A DNA stretch of 64,000 bases from UBA8199 sp035358715 (GTDB lineage Bacteria > Verrucomicrobiota > Verrucomicrobiia > Limisphaerales > UBA8199): the NCBI GenBank assembly GCA_035358715.1, contig DAOPPX010000007.1, positions 1 through 64,000 on the forward strand, given 5' to 3'. Below are positions 55,567 through 62,737 of the stretch, piece after piece; positions within the stretch are counted from its first letter, which is position 1; each line of letters begins with the position of its first letter. Under the pieces are notes generated by a model. It had not been told where the DNA came from, made no database searches, and was given only the letters and a program-made list of their open reading frames with translations. A program made the translations under genes and the position numbers.

Positions 55567-56120
55567 ACTCAATTCAGGCGATAGCAAAGCGCGTCGAAGA
55601 ACTCGATCTTCGGCCGATCAAGGTCAAACTCATGGACCCGCACAGCGGCGAAGGATGGACCGAGGAATACACCGACAAGGTGGAGATTTGGTACCGTCGA
55701 TTCCTGGCCCTTTCATTAAAATACCCCCAGAAACTGCTCGTCGTGAACGACGCGGTGGACACCTTTTGGCACTACCACATCTTGGACACTAGGAAATACG
55801 CTGACGACTGCCAGCAGGTGTTTGGCCATTTTCTTCACCACTTCCCGTACTTCGGCATGCGCGGCGAGGAAGACGCCCGAAACCTCCAAAAATCTTTCGA
55901 CGACACGATGGACCTAATGAAGCAAGAGTTCCTCGAGTCACTGGAGGACGCATTCGGAAGCCGCTGGGAAAGCCAAAATCGTCCGACCCGCACCGAACAA
56001 CCACGTTTCAAGGGCGCCAGCTGCTCCGACTGTACTGCGGGCCCCAGCCAAGCCGCAGCGGAGGACGGTGCTCATATTTTCCTGAGAGAGCGCCCGACCG
56101 AGCCGGTGAGAACCGCTTAA
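55563..56120 (+). CDS. GRDP-like (glycine-rich-domain-protein-like) protein
   Basis: A 185-residue protein. Residues about 55-100 carry the pattern VDTFWHYHILDTRKYADDC...FGHFLHHFPYFG, which matches the His/Asp-rich core of GRDP-like proteins (WHxHxLxTxxYxxDCxxxFG...HxP). A C-terminal tail is Ser/Gln/Cys-rich (GASCSDCTAGPS) and may be disordered. Coupled to the JmjC/cupin gene, so a hydroxylase-substrate or peptide-maturation relationship is possible. No known defence role. Confidence 0.65.
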   Translation: MNSIQAIAKRVEELDLRPIKVKLMDPHSGEGWTEEYTDKVEIWYRRFLALSLKYPQKLLVVNDAVDTFWHYHILDTRKYADDCQQVFGHFLHHFPYFGMRGEEDARNLQKSFDDTMDLMKQEFLESLEDAFGSRWESQNRPTRTEQPRFKGASCSDCTAGPSQAAAEDGAHIFLRERPTEPVRTA

Positions 56121-56546
56121 TCAATCTCGAGGGCCATCGCCAGCATGCCCAATCGGCCCCGGCCGCATTGGAACAAGCAATGTCCAGCCGTGAACCTCGG
56201 AAACAGTATCCTCAGAAAACGCGCGGCAGCCAATTTCTCCCAACGAGGCCAAGGCCGCTTAAAGTGTTCCTTTTGGAGCTTCAGCAGTTCATCGCGACCG
56301 GTTGTGAGCACGCGCAGATCTTAAGCATTTAGACGCCTGCTCTCAAGCCACCGAGAGGAGCTGCTTCCGCCGCACCCAGGTTTGCTTGCCAGCGCGGATT
56401 GATGGAAGAAGACCGGGCACAACTTAATGACACCGGCAACGCGGCAATCGTCAAAGCCGACAGGGGACCTACCAATTTACGAAGCAATAATGCAAACAAC
56501 TCCTGCGAATCGCTTTTTCGCCGAGGTCCTGAGAGAATCAGGCCGT
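56121..56546. other. Intergenic region before the SDR remnant
   Basis: No convincing gene. A minus-strand 64-codon frame at 56117-56311 (ending CLFQCGRGRLGMLAMALEID) has a protein-like C-terminus but no family. Confidence 0.35.
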
Positions 56547-56832
56547 ATGAGCAAGACAGTTCTAATTACCGGTGCGTCCTCCGGGATCGGCTTGGCGACG
56601 GCCAAACTCTTTCTGGCCAAAGGCTGGAATGTTGTCGCAACCTTGCGCAAGCCCGCCATGGACTCCCAGGCCCGGCTGCCAGGGGCCTTGGTGAACCGCC
56701 TTGATGTGCAGGACCGGCTCAACTCGGCTGCGGTATTTCGTCGGCGAGGACGTTGGAGACTTCGTCCAGGCGAAACGCGAGAAATCCGACCAGGATTACT
56801 TCAAGTTCATGCGGGCACGTTTCTCATCGTGA
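56547..56832 (+). pseudogene. Short-chain dehydrogenase/reductase gene with internal deletion
   Basis: The 5' part (MSKTVLITGASSGIGLATAK, NAD-binding TGxxxGIG; then WNVVATLRKP and NRLDVQD) is joined near 56,725 to an SDR C-terminus in another frame (LRYFVGEDVGDFVQAKREKS, then FKFMRARFSS and a stop at 56830-56832). About two thirds of a normal 260-270-residue SDR, including the Tyr-Lys active site, has been lost. It is a decayed chromosomal or cargo gene. Confidence 0.75.
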
Positions 56833-56903
56833 TCGCATGTGACGGGTGGTTCGAGGAACGTTCACACAAAACCCGGGTTCCAAGTTGCAAACGTCGCGAA
56901 ACA

Positions 56904-56938
56904 TGTTTACAGGCAGTGAACGCTGCTGTAAGCTTACA
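56904..56938. promoter_or_regulatory. Palindromic operator sites upstream of the XRE gene
   Basis: TGTAAGCTTACA at 56927-56938 is a perfect 12-bp palindrome ending 2 bp before the ATG at 56941. TGTTTACA at 56904-56911 shares the TGT...ACA half-sites one or two helical turns upstream. Their position fits autoregulation by the XRE protein. Confidence 0.6.
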
Positions 56939-56940
56939 CT

Positions 56941-57285
56941 ATGCAAACGTTGGGCGAGTTCATCCGTAAGAAGCGAGACGAGGCAGACATTTCCCTGCGT
57001 GAGCTCGCTCGTCAGATTGGGATTACTCCACCCTTCCTTTCCGATATTGAGTTGGGACGGCGTAATCCGTCGGAAGCGGTTTTGGCCAAGATCGCTGAAT
57101 TTTTCAAGGTCCCGCTCGAAGAACTTCGAAAATTCGATTACCGAGGCTCCCTTGCCGACCTCAAGCGGTTGATCGAAAAGGACCCGAATCTGGGTTTCGC
57201 GTTCCGGACTGCCATCGACGAGGTGAACCAGGGCAAAGTGACCACGGAGGAATTGGCGAAGAAACTATCGGAAAGCGGAGGGTAG
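56941..57285 (+). CDS. XRE-family transcriptional regulator
   Basis: A 114-residue protein with a Cro/C1 HTH at residues 4-60 (LGEFIRKKRDEADISLRELA, GITPPFLSDIELGRRNPSEA, VLAKIAEFFKVPLEEL) and a helical C-terminus that may dimerise or contact the neighbouring peptidase. The ImmA-like gene starts on the base after its stop. XRE-ImmA pairs act as a repressor and a repressor-cleaving anti-repressor in ICEs, prophages and defence modules. Here the pair probably controls the Pycsar/SPARDA genes downstream through the palindromes at 56,904-56,938 and 58,041-58,063. Confidence 0.88.
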   Translation: MQTLGEFIRKKRDEADISLRELARQIGITPPFLSDIELGRRNPSEAVLAKIAEFFKVPLEELRKFDYRGSLADLKRLIEKDPNLGFAFRTAIDEVNQGKVTTEELAKKLSESGG

Positions 57286-58011
57286 ATGCAGCGCTTCAGA
57301 TCGTCGACTGGTCCATTTGAATACCAATTGAGGTTCTCCCCCGAGGAGATCGACGAGATGTGTTTGGAAGCGCTGACCAAAGCAGGCTGTCTGCCCAAGT
57401 CACTAGAGGCCGTCCGCATAGATCGGTTTCTGGAAAAACATTTCACCCAGAATCTTCTGTACGATGATCTCGGGCCGGGCGTCCTGGGTTACACCGCGTT
57501 CAATCCCGACGGCTCCATCCGTTGCGTGGCGGTCTCCTCCCAGCTGGAAGATGGTCGATCTTGCTCGGAACGGCGCCTCCGAAGCACCCTGGCCCATGAA
57601 GGCGGCCACTGTCTGCTCCATCCGTGCCTGTTCATCCAGACAGAAGGCCAGACCTCGTTCGGTGCCGACCAGGCAAACGTCTCGCTCAAGGAGAGGCGCT
57701 TCCTGTGCCGGGACAACGACGTAGACCCAGGCACAACCCGGCAGCAGACTCGCCGATATGACGGGCGCTGGTGGGAGTGGCAAGCGAATAGAGCCATAGG
57801 GGGCTTTCTCTTGCCCAAGCATCTGGTTCGCGCGGCGATCGAGCCGTTCGTAAAGAAAACGCTCGTGACCGGCAGCCCCATGCTTCCGGCCGCCAACCGG
57901 GAGAGTGCGGCGCGTGAATTGGCCACCATTTTCGAAGTCAATCCTGCCGTAGCCAGGATTCGATTGTCAGAGATGTTCCCCGAGCAAACTGGCAATCAAA
58001 TAGAGTTCTAG
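57286..58011 (+). CDS. ImmA/IrrE-type metallopeptidase
   Basis: A 241-residue zinc peptidase of the M78-like group. The motif His104-Glu-Gly-Gly-His108 lies in LAHEGGHCLLHP, and the third ligand probably in YDGRWWEWQANRAIGGFLLP. It starts directly after the XRE gene and is likely co-translated. It may cleave the XRE repressor when activated, for example by DNA damage or phage infection, and so induce the downstream defence genes (established for ICEBs1 ImmA-ImmR, inferred here). The C-terminal residues contain an HTH-like tail (REL ATIFEVNPAVARIRLSEM). Confidence 0.85.
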   Translation: MQRFRSSTGPFEYQLRFSPEEIDEMCLEALTKAGCLPKSLEAVRIDRFLEKHFTQNLLYDDLGPGVLGYTAFNPDGSIRCVAVSSQLEDGRSCSERRLRSTLAHEGGHCLLHPCLFIQTEGQTSFGADQANVSLKERRFLCRDNDVDPGTTRQQTRRYDGRWWEWQANRAIGGFLLPKHLVRAAIEPFVKKTLVTGSPMLPAANRESAARELATIFEVNPAVARIRLSEMFPEQTGNQIEF

Positions 58012-58040
58012 CCCAATCTTCAAGAAATATTCTATTCTGT

Positions 58041-58063
58041 AAGTGGCTTATTACAAGCCACTT
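58041..58063. promoter_or_regulatory. Hairpin overlapping the start of the small gene before the cyclase
   Basis: AAGTGGCTT (58041-58049) and AAGCCACTT (58055-58063) are perfect 9-bp inverted arms with a 5-base loop. They cover the proposed GTG start at 58043. Flanking TGTAAG and CTTGTA resemble the half-sites at 56,927-56,938. It could be an operator for the XRE protein, a terminator-like hairpin or a start-masking structure. Confidence 0.5.
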
Positions 58064-58384
58064 GTACTCATATATCGCAACGGCAGGCAGTTTTACACTT
58101 GCAGTGTATGCTTACAAAGCTTATATTGCCTAAATGACACTTGGGAAGTGCCAAAAGCAGAAAGGACATCGGTGAAAGACGCACTTGGAATGCGCGGCCT
58201 CCGCGGCCGCAGCGAAGACGGCAAACTCCGTGACAAGCGGGATGACACGCACATGGGAACGATCGAGCGCAAATACGGGCGGGACTTCGGAGTCCGGTCC
58301 GATACGCACCTCGGCAATTTTTTGAAGGAGCGGGGCATTGATTCCCTGCACCAGCTAATCGATCGCAACACCGGAAAGAAATAA
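58043..58384 (+). CDS. Small conserved-looking hypothetical protein
   Basis: A 113-residue protein starting at GTG 58043, the first codon after an in-frame TAA. Residues 15-32 have FYTCSVCLQSLYCLND (possible zinc knuckle). The C-terminal half, DTHMGTIERKYGRDFGVRSD with LGNFLKERGIDSLHQLI, looks like a compact helical domain. Five bases before the cyclase gene, so likely in its operon. Function unknown; possibly a regulator or sensor of the system. Confidence 0.6.
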   Translation: MAYYKPLVLIYRNGRQFYTCSVCLQSLYCLNDTWEVPKAERTSVKDALGMRGLRGRSEDGKLRDKRDDTHMGTIERKYGRDFGVRSDTHLGNFLKERGIDSLHQLIDRNTGKK

Positions 58385-58389
58385 TAGCC

Positions 58390-59868
58390 ATGCCAACCAC
58401 TTTTTACAACGACCCAGTGACTCGCCCAGTGCAGCCTCCGCCATTCGGACCGGTCGGCCTGCGGGAACTTTTGACCAGCACACGGCAGGGCTACGCATGG
58501 ACGCAGGGAATCCATTTGTACTCAGAGTTGAGGCCCGTCGAAGGGCTGCAGATGGCGGAATCGGAAGAGGAGGCGCAAAGCTTCCTGCAGGTAATCGAGG
58601 ATTACACGCATGCCGGCGTTCAGGCCGCCGCACTGTTCGATTTGGAGTTGCTCGAGGTTCAGGGAACCGTACTACACTTCCATTTGGAAGGCGGACTTGA
58701 CCGGGATGCGTTCAAGAAGGCGATGGCGTTCAGCTACAGCTTCACTCGCGTGCTGTATGAGACCCTCGCGGACGAGATGGATGACGAATGGCATGGCTTT
58801 GCCATCTGCATGGACCACGGCCCCGCGATCATCGTGCGCCGCGGCCACACGTCGAATTCGTCTGCGGTTTCCTTGAGCGAGGCGGCAAACAAGCCGGCAA
58901 AGCGCCTGCTGTATGGCCGCACTGAGGCCGGACACGCCGAGTATCCCAAGGCATGGGAAGGCAAACAGTCCGATGGCTGGTCCGCGGTTAACCTGCGCGA
59001 CCGGGAGAAGGCGCCCTTGTTCGACGAGCGCCAGACTGCACCGCTGGAGACCAAGCTCCGCCAGCTCGTCAATGATTACCGCCAGAAGCGCCGTGCGTTG
59101 CCCCTCATGGCCGGCGTACCATTCATTCAGGCAAGCGCGATGGTGGACGCAGGCAGCTTCACCGTGGACAACCCGCTGCGGGTTCAGGCGCTCTGCATGC
59201 GCGCGGACCTCGATGGATTCAGCAAGCAGGTCAGGGCCGCCTTCCAGCAGGGCGAGGAAGCGGTGGAAGCGATCGCCAAAGGCTTCGTGAAGATCATGGA
59301 GTTCGGCGACTTCTTCGAAAAGCAACACCCGGGGTGCATTCGATTGCCCTGGGCAGGCGACTGCGCAACCTTCCTGTTCCCGGTCGGTGCTGACTCGCAC
59401 TCGTTCCGCGGCAAGAACTGGATCGAGCTGGTCGAGCAGTGGCAATCATTTGCATCGGGAACGGACGAAGGCAGGCTGAACCGGTGGGGGAAGATTTTCG
59501 CCAACGTAGCGTGGGCGGTAGGAATGACCTACGCCGACACGGGCAACTGCCTGGTCGCCCCCATCCAGACACTGGAGCGCAGGTTCCTGACCGCCGCGGG
59601 GGCCCCGCTGAGTGTAGCGCTTGCCGGACAGAACCTGTGCAGGGCGAACGAAACCGTCATCCACAGTTGCGATCACCAGGCGCTGTATGCACCTGTCCGC
59701 AAGCTCTTCGACAAGCTGGAGGGGACCGAGTTTTGGCGTGGACACAAATTGACAATGGACAAGGTGGCCCAAGCAGTCATCGACGCAGGCCGGTCTGAAA
59801 ACGTGCAGACGTTTGCGGAGAAGGCGGCGACAATCAGCGTCCCGACTCCGAAGCCGTACTGCAAATGA
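58390..59868 (+). CDS. PycC-like class III nucleotide cyclase (Pycsar)
   Basis: A 492-residue cyclase, expected to make cCMP or cUMP upon phage infection if a Pycsar enzyme. The catalytic half (about 262-440) has metal-binding Asp273 in MRADLDGFSKQV and Asp324 in LPWAGDCATFLF, and a dimer-wing-like region GMTYADTGNCLVAP...LSVALAGQNLCRANE. The N-terminal half (about 74-180) repeats the layout without the metal aspartates (FAICMDHGPAIIVRRG, SLSEAANKPAKRLL). The protein therefore looks like a fused pseudo-heterodimer of an inactive and an active cyclase domain (inference). The stop overlaps the E2-like gene (ATGA), and the effector downstream carries a cyclic-nucleotide-binding domain. Confidence 0.82.
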   Translation: MPTTFYNDPVTRPVQPPPFGPVGLRELLTSTRQGYAWTQGIHLYSELRPVEGLQMAESEEEAQSFLQVIEDYTHAGVQAAALFDLELLEVQGTVLHFHLEGGLDRDAFKKAMAFSYSFTRVLYETLADEMDDEWHGFAICMDHGPAIIVRRGHTSNSSAVSLSEAANKPAKRLLYGRTEAGHAEYPKAWEGKQSDGWSAVNLRDREKAPLFDERQTAPLETKLRQLVNDYRQKRRALPLMAGVPFIQASAMVDAGSFTVDNPLRVQALCMRADLDGFSKQVRAAFQQGEEAVEAIAKGFVKIMEFGDFFEKQHPGCIRLPWAGDCATFLFPVGADSHSFRGKNWIELVEQWQSFASGTDEGRLNRWGKIFANVAWAVGMTYADTGNCLVAPIQTLERRFLTAAGAPLSVALAGQNLCRANETVIHSCDHQALYAPVRKLFDKLEGTEFWRGHKLTMDKVAQAVIDAGRSENVQTFAEKAATISVPTPKPYCK

Positions 59869-60428
59869 AGGGCTATCTCACGCGGGCATTTGCACTCACG
59901 CTCACGGCGACCATCTTCGAGAGATTGACGGCTCCCAAGGCGGTCGGCGTGGGCGTCCCAGGGCTGCCACTCACCCAGGCGCCGAATGCACCGGTGCTGT
60001 ATCGCGCCGAGGGGTGCCTGCCATTAAAAACGCATCGCGAGGTGGGTGATACTATCGTGTCTGTTCGGATCCTTGTTCCGAACGAGTGGACCACCATCCC
60101 GCCGGTTGCTTATTCATCGGCACCCTTCATCCGAAAGGAACCCGATTGGCACGTTCAGGCGGATGGCAGCCTTTGCCACGTCCTCCCCGATCACTGGGCT
60201 TGGGAGATGAACCAATGTTGGGAGCAGACTTTGGACATTGGCTATGTGATTGAGACCGCCGCAGCGTGGTGCCTGCTGAACGTGGACAGCCTTGTCACGC
60301 GGCATCTGCATGGCCACCGGTTTGGATTAACGAAGTGGCCAAAACAATGGGAACAATGGGGACACGGGCCGCGCGGCGTGGCGGAATTTCAGACCTCGTT
60401 ACAGAACCTAACCAAGGCAGCCGCATGA
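59865..60428 (+). CDS. E2-like (ubiquitin-conjugating fold) protein in the Pycsar operon
   Basis: A 187-residue protein. Residues 62-115 follow the E2 core: strand IVSVRILVPNEW, IPPVAYSSAPFIRKEPDWHV, then ADGSLCHVLPDHW with His96 and the candidate active Cys104. This is close in pattern to the E2 half of Cap2 (VNSDGQICTLP) in the CBASS operon of the same window. A C-terminal helix follows. No E1 or JAB gene lies nearby, so it could accept ubiquitin-like transfer without E1, act like the E2-only enzyme of some short type II CBASS operons, or be a structural partner. Overlaps on both sides (ATGA) couple it to the cyclase and the effector. Confidence 0.75.
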   Translation: MKGYLTRAFALTLTATIFERLTAPKAVGVGVPGLPLTQAPNAPVLYRAEGCLPLKTHREVGDTIVSVRILVPNEWTTIPPVAYSSAPFIRKEPDWHVQADGSLCHVLPDHWAWEMNQCWEQTLDIGYVIETAAAWCLLNVDSLVTRHLHGHRFGLTKWPKQWEQWGHGPRGVAEFQTSLQNLTKAAA

Positions 60429-61342
60429 AGAGTTGCTCGACCCTAATTGACCGATTCAAGGGACCAGCGGGACCCAAAGCCGTCGCCCAGGAGCTGGCCA
60501 AGCAGGAGATTATCACTGGCCATACAAACGCGATGACCGAGCTGGCGGCGCGTGGAAGAATAAGGGCGATCCGGCCCGGGCAGGTGTTGGTCAGGCAAGG
60601 CGACCCGACCAATGACATCTTCTTTGTCCTGTGCGGCCGATTGGCCGTAAAACGGAACAACCGCGAGATAACAGATCGCGGGGCGGGCGATTGCCTGGGG
60701 GAAATGGCGCTCATCGACCGGAGCCAGCCCCGGAGCGCAACCCTGATTGCGACTGAGGAATCGGTACTGCTTCAGGTGAGTGAGCCGGATTTCGCTATGG
60801 TCGCTTCACAGCACCCCGAGCTCTGGCGCAATCTCGCAGTCAAGGAGGCCAAACGGCTCAGGGAACGGCTTGAAACCGTCCGCCAGAAAAACGACGTGCC
60901 CGTCGTGTTCATCGGATCCTCAAAGGAGTCGCTACCGATTGCCAAATTGGTGAAAAAGGCCTTGAGCAGCGTCGCCCAGGTCCGGATCTGGACAGAGGGC
61001 GTATTTGGATGCGACCAGTTTACGCTGGAGTCCCTGGAGAAACAGGCGCACGAGGTGGACTTCGCCGTGATGGTGTTTGCCGCCGATGACAAGGTCTTCA
61101 GCCGGGGGAGAGGGTCGGAGGCGCCCCGCGACAACGTCGTTTTTGAGCTTGGCCTGTTCACCGGTTCCCTGGGCCGAAAGCGGGCTTTCGTCTTAAAGCC
61201 CCGCGGGTTGCCGTTGAAAATCCCATCGGATCTTCTCGGCAAGAACCACATCGAGTACGAGGTTAAGTCCCGCGAAGAAGCCGCGATCAGGGAAGCGTGT
61301 ACCGAGCTGGTCGAAATCATCAAACGCGAGGGCGCAATCTAA
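60425..61342 (+). CDS. PycTIR-like effector: cyclic-nucleotide-binding plus TIR domain
   Basis: A 305-residue effector. I take ATG 60425, which overlaps the E2-like stop; the frame upstream is shadow. Residues 35-150 form a CNB domain with the phosphate-binding cassette GDCLGEMALIDRSQPRSATL (Gly92-Glu93, Arg103). Residues 157-300 form a TIR-like domain of the Cap12/PF10137 type: PVVFIGSSKESLPIAKL, VRIWTEGVFG and the candidate NADase Glu241 in NVVFELGLFTG. In Pycsar such proteins bind cCMP/cUMP and destroy NAD+, aborting infection. All expected catalytic and binding positions look intact. Confidence 0.88.
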   Translation: MKSCSTLIDRFKGPAGPKAVAQELAKQEIITGHTNAMTELAARGRIRAIRPGQVLVRQGDPTNDIFFVLCGRLAVKRNNREITDRGAGDCLGEMALIDRSQPRSATLIATEESVLLQVSEPDFAMVASQHPELWRNLAVKEAKRLRERLETVRQKNDVPVVFIGSSKESLPIAKLVKKALSSVAQVRIWTEGVFGCDQFTLESLEKQAHEVDFAVMVFAADDKVFSRGRGSEAPRDNVVFELGLFTGSLGRKRAFVLKPRGLPLKIPSDLLGKNHIEYEVKSREEAAIREACTELVEIIKREGAI

Positions 61343-61354
61343 CTACAATCTCCT

Positions 61355-62737
61355 ATGAGCCGGAACGGAAAATTCATAACCCGTAACCAGGTGACGGGCC
61401 AGAAGGGCATCAACCTGATTGAGCGAATCGTTCTGGAGATGGGCTACAGCTGGAACCCGACCAGCGGCGCCATGGATGCCGGCGTAGACGGCGTGATCGA
61501 GATACGTGATCCGTCAACCGGCGAGGCGTCCAGCCTCATCCTCCAGGTCCAAAGCAAGGCCACCGAAGGGGAATTCGAATCAGAAACCCCGGCTTCTTTC
61601 GTGTACCGCGTGAAGGAACGCGATTTGAACTACTGGCTGCAGGGAAACGCTCCCGTCCTTCTGGTCGTGTCCCGACCCGCCACAAACGAGGGCTATTGGA
61701 TTTCGGTTAAAGATTACTTCAACACGCCGGAGCGGCGCGCGGCGCGGAAGGTCGAGTTTGACAGAAACAAGAACCGCTTCGACAAGGCGGCTGGGGCGGC
61801 GATCGCCAGCCTGGCCATGCCGACTGACAAGGGCATATACCTTCACCCCCCGCCGAAAGACGAAACCCTTTCAACAAACCTGCTGGAAGTTGCGCATTAC
61901 GCCGCCAAACTGTTCGTGGCGCAAACCGCGCATTCCACCACCGAGAAGGTGGAACAGGTGTTCCACGAACTCGAGGAACGACCGGGGCGCTTATGGTTCG
62001 TGAAGGAAGGGAAGATATACTCATTCCACGACCTGAATGAATACCCGTGGACGAAGGTCTGCGACGCCGGCTCCGTTGAACCGTTCAACACCTCAGAGTG
62101 GGCAAACTCAACCGACCATGACCGCAGGAGTGAATTCGTTAGGCTCCTGAACCTCGCCTTGAGGACTCTCGCCAGCAGAAAGGACATCGGGGCCTTTGTG
62201 CAGCCGAAACGCCCCAACGTCTATTACTTCCGGCCGCGCGTCTATCGCAATCGGGAGACGGACGTGGACGAGCTGGTCGAGCGTGATGAAACCTGGAAAT
62301 TGCAGAAGCAAAGCACGCGGAGGGTTGTCGAAAGGTACTACACCAAGTCGGAACCGGTCCGCCTGATGTATTACAAGCACCACGCTTTCACGGGGCGCTT
62401 CCGCCGGTTTGAGAACCGATGGTTCCTCGAGATCACACCGACATACCACTACACCGGCGACGGGCGGAAGGAGTCGCGTTTCCGGGAAGAGAACCTCGCC
62501 GGCATGAAACGCCAGGAGGGCCACGGCGCCATCGCCAATAACGTGAGGTTCCTGGCCTACTTCCTCGCCCACCACGACATGTTCGACCGCGAGTATCCGT
62601 ACCTACGGTTTGGCCGGCTGTTGGAGTTTGAGACCGATTTCGGAATACCTGACACCGACTGGGCAAACCGCGCGGACCCGGAAGAAGTCGCTGAGAGCGT
62701 CGCACCTGAAGAGCACCCACAGCTCCTACTATCATGA
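61355..62737 (+). CDS. DUF4365-APAZ (DREN-APAZ) nuclease partner of short Argonaute
   Basis: A 460-residue protein. The N-terminal domain (1-150) is a DUF4365/PD-(D/E)XK nuclease: GINLIERIVLEMG (Glu23), MDAGVDGVIEI (Asp45) and LILQVQSKAT (Gln66-x-Lys68). The C-terminal part (about 250-440) resembles the APAZ domain that pairs with short pAgo, with RWFLEITPTYHYTGDG, FREENLAGMKRQEGHG and VRFLAYFLAHHD. The length equals known SPARDA effectors. After guide-directed target sensing, the complex degrades DNA and RNA indiscriminately and kills the infected cell. It lies 12 bp after the TIR effector and overlaps the Argonaute start (ATGA). Confidence 0.85.
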   Translation: MSRNGKFITRNQVTGQKGINLIERIVLEMGYSWNPTSGAMDAGVDGVIEIRDPSTGEASSLILQVQSKATEGEFESETPASFVYRVKERDLNYWLQGNAPVLLVVSRPATNEGYWISVKDYFNTPERRAARKVEFDRNKNRFDKAAGAAIASLAMPTDKGIYLHPPPKDETLSTNLLEVAHYAAKLFVAQTAHSTTEKVEQVFHELEERPGRLWFVKEGKIYSFHDLNEYPWTKVCDAGSVEPFNTSEWANSTDHDRRSEFVRLLNLALRTLASRKDIGAFVQPKRPNVYYFRPRVYRNRETDVDELVERDETWKLQKQSTRRVVERYYTKSEPVRLMYYKHHAFTGRFRRFENRWFLEITPTYHYTGDGRKESRFREENLAGMKRQEGHGAIANNVRFLAYFLAHHDMFDREYPYLRFGRLLEFETDFGIPDTDWANRADPEEVAESVAPEEHPQLLLS

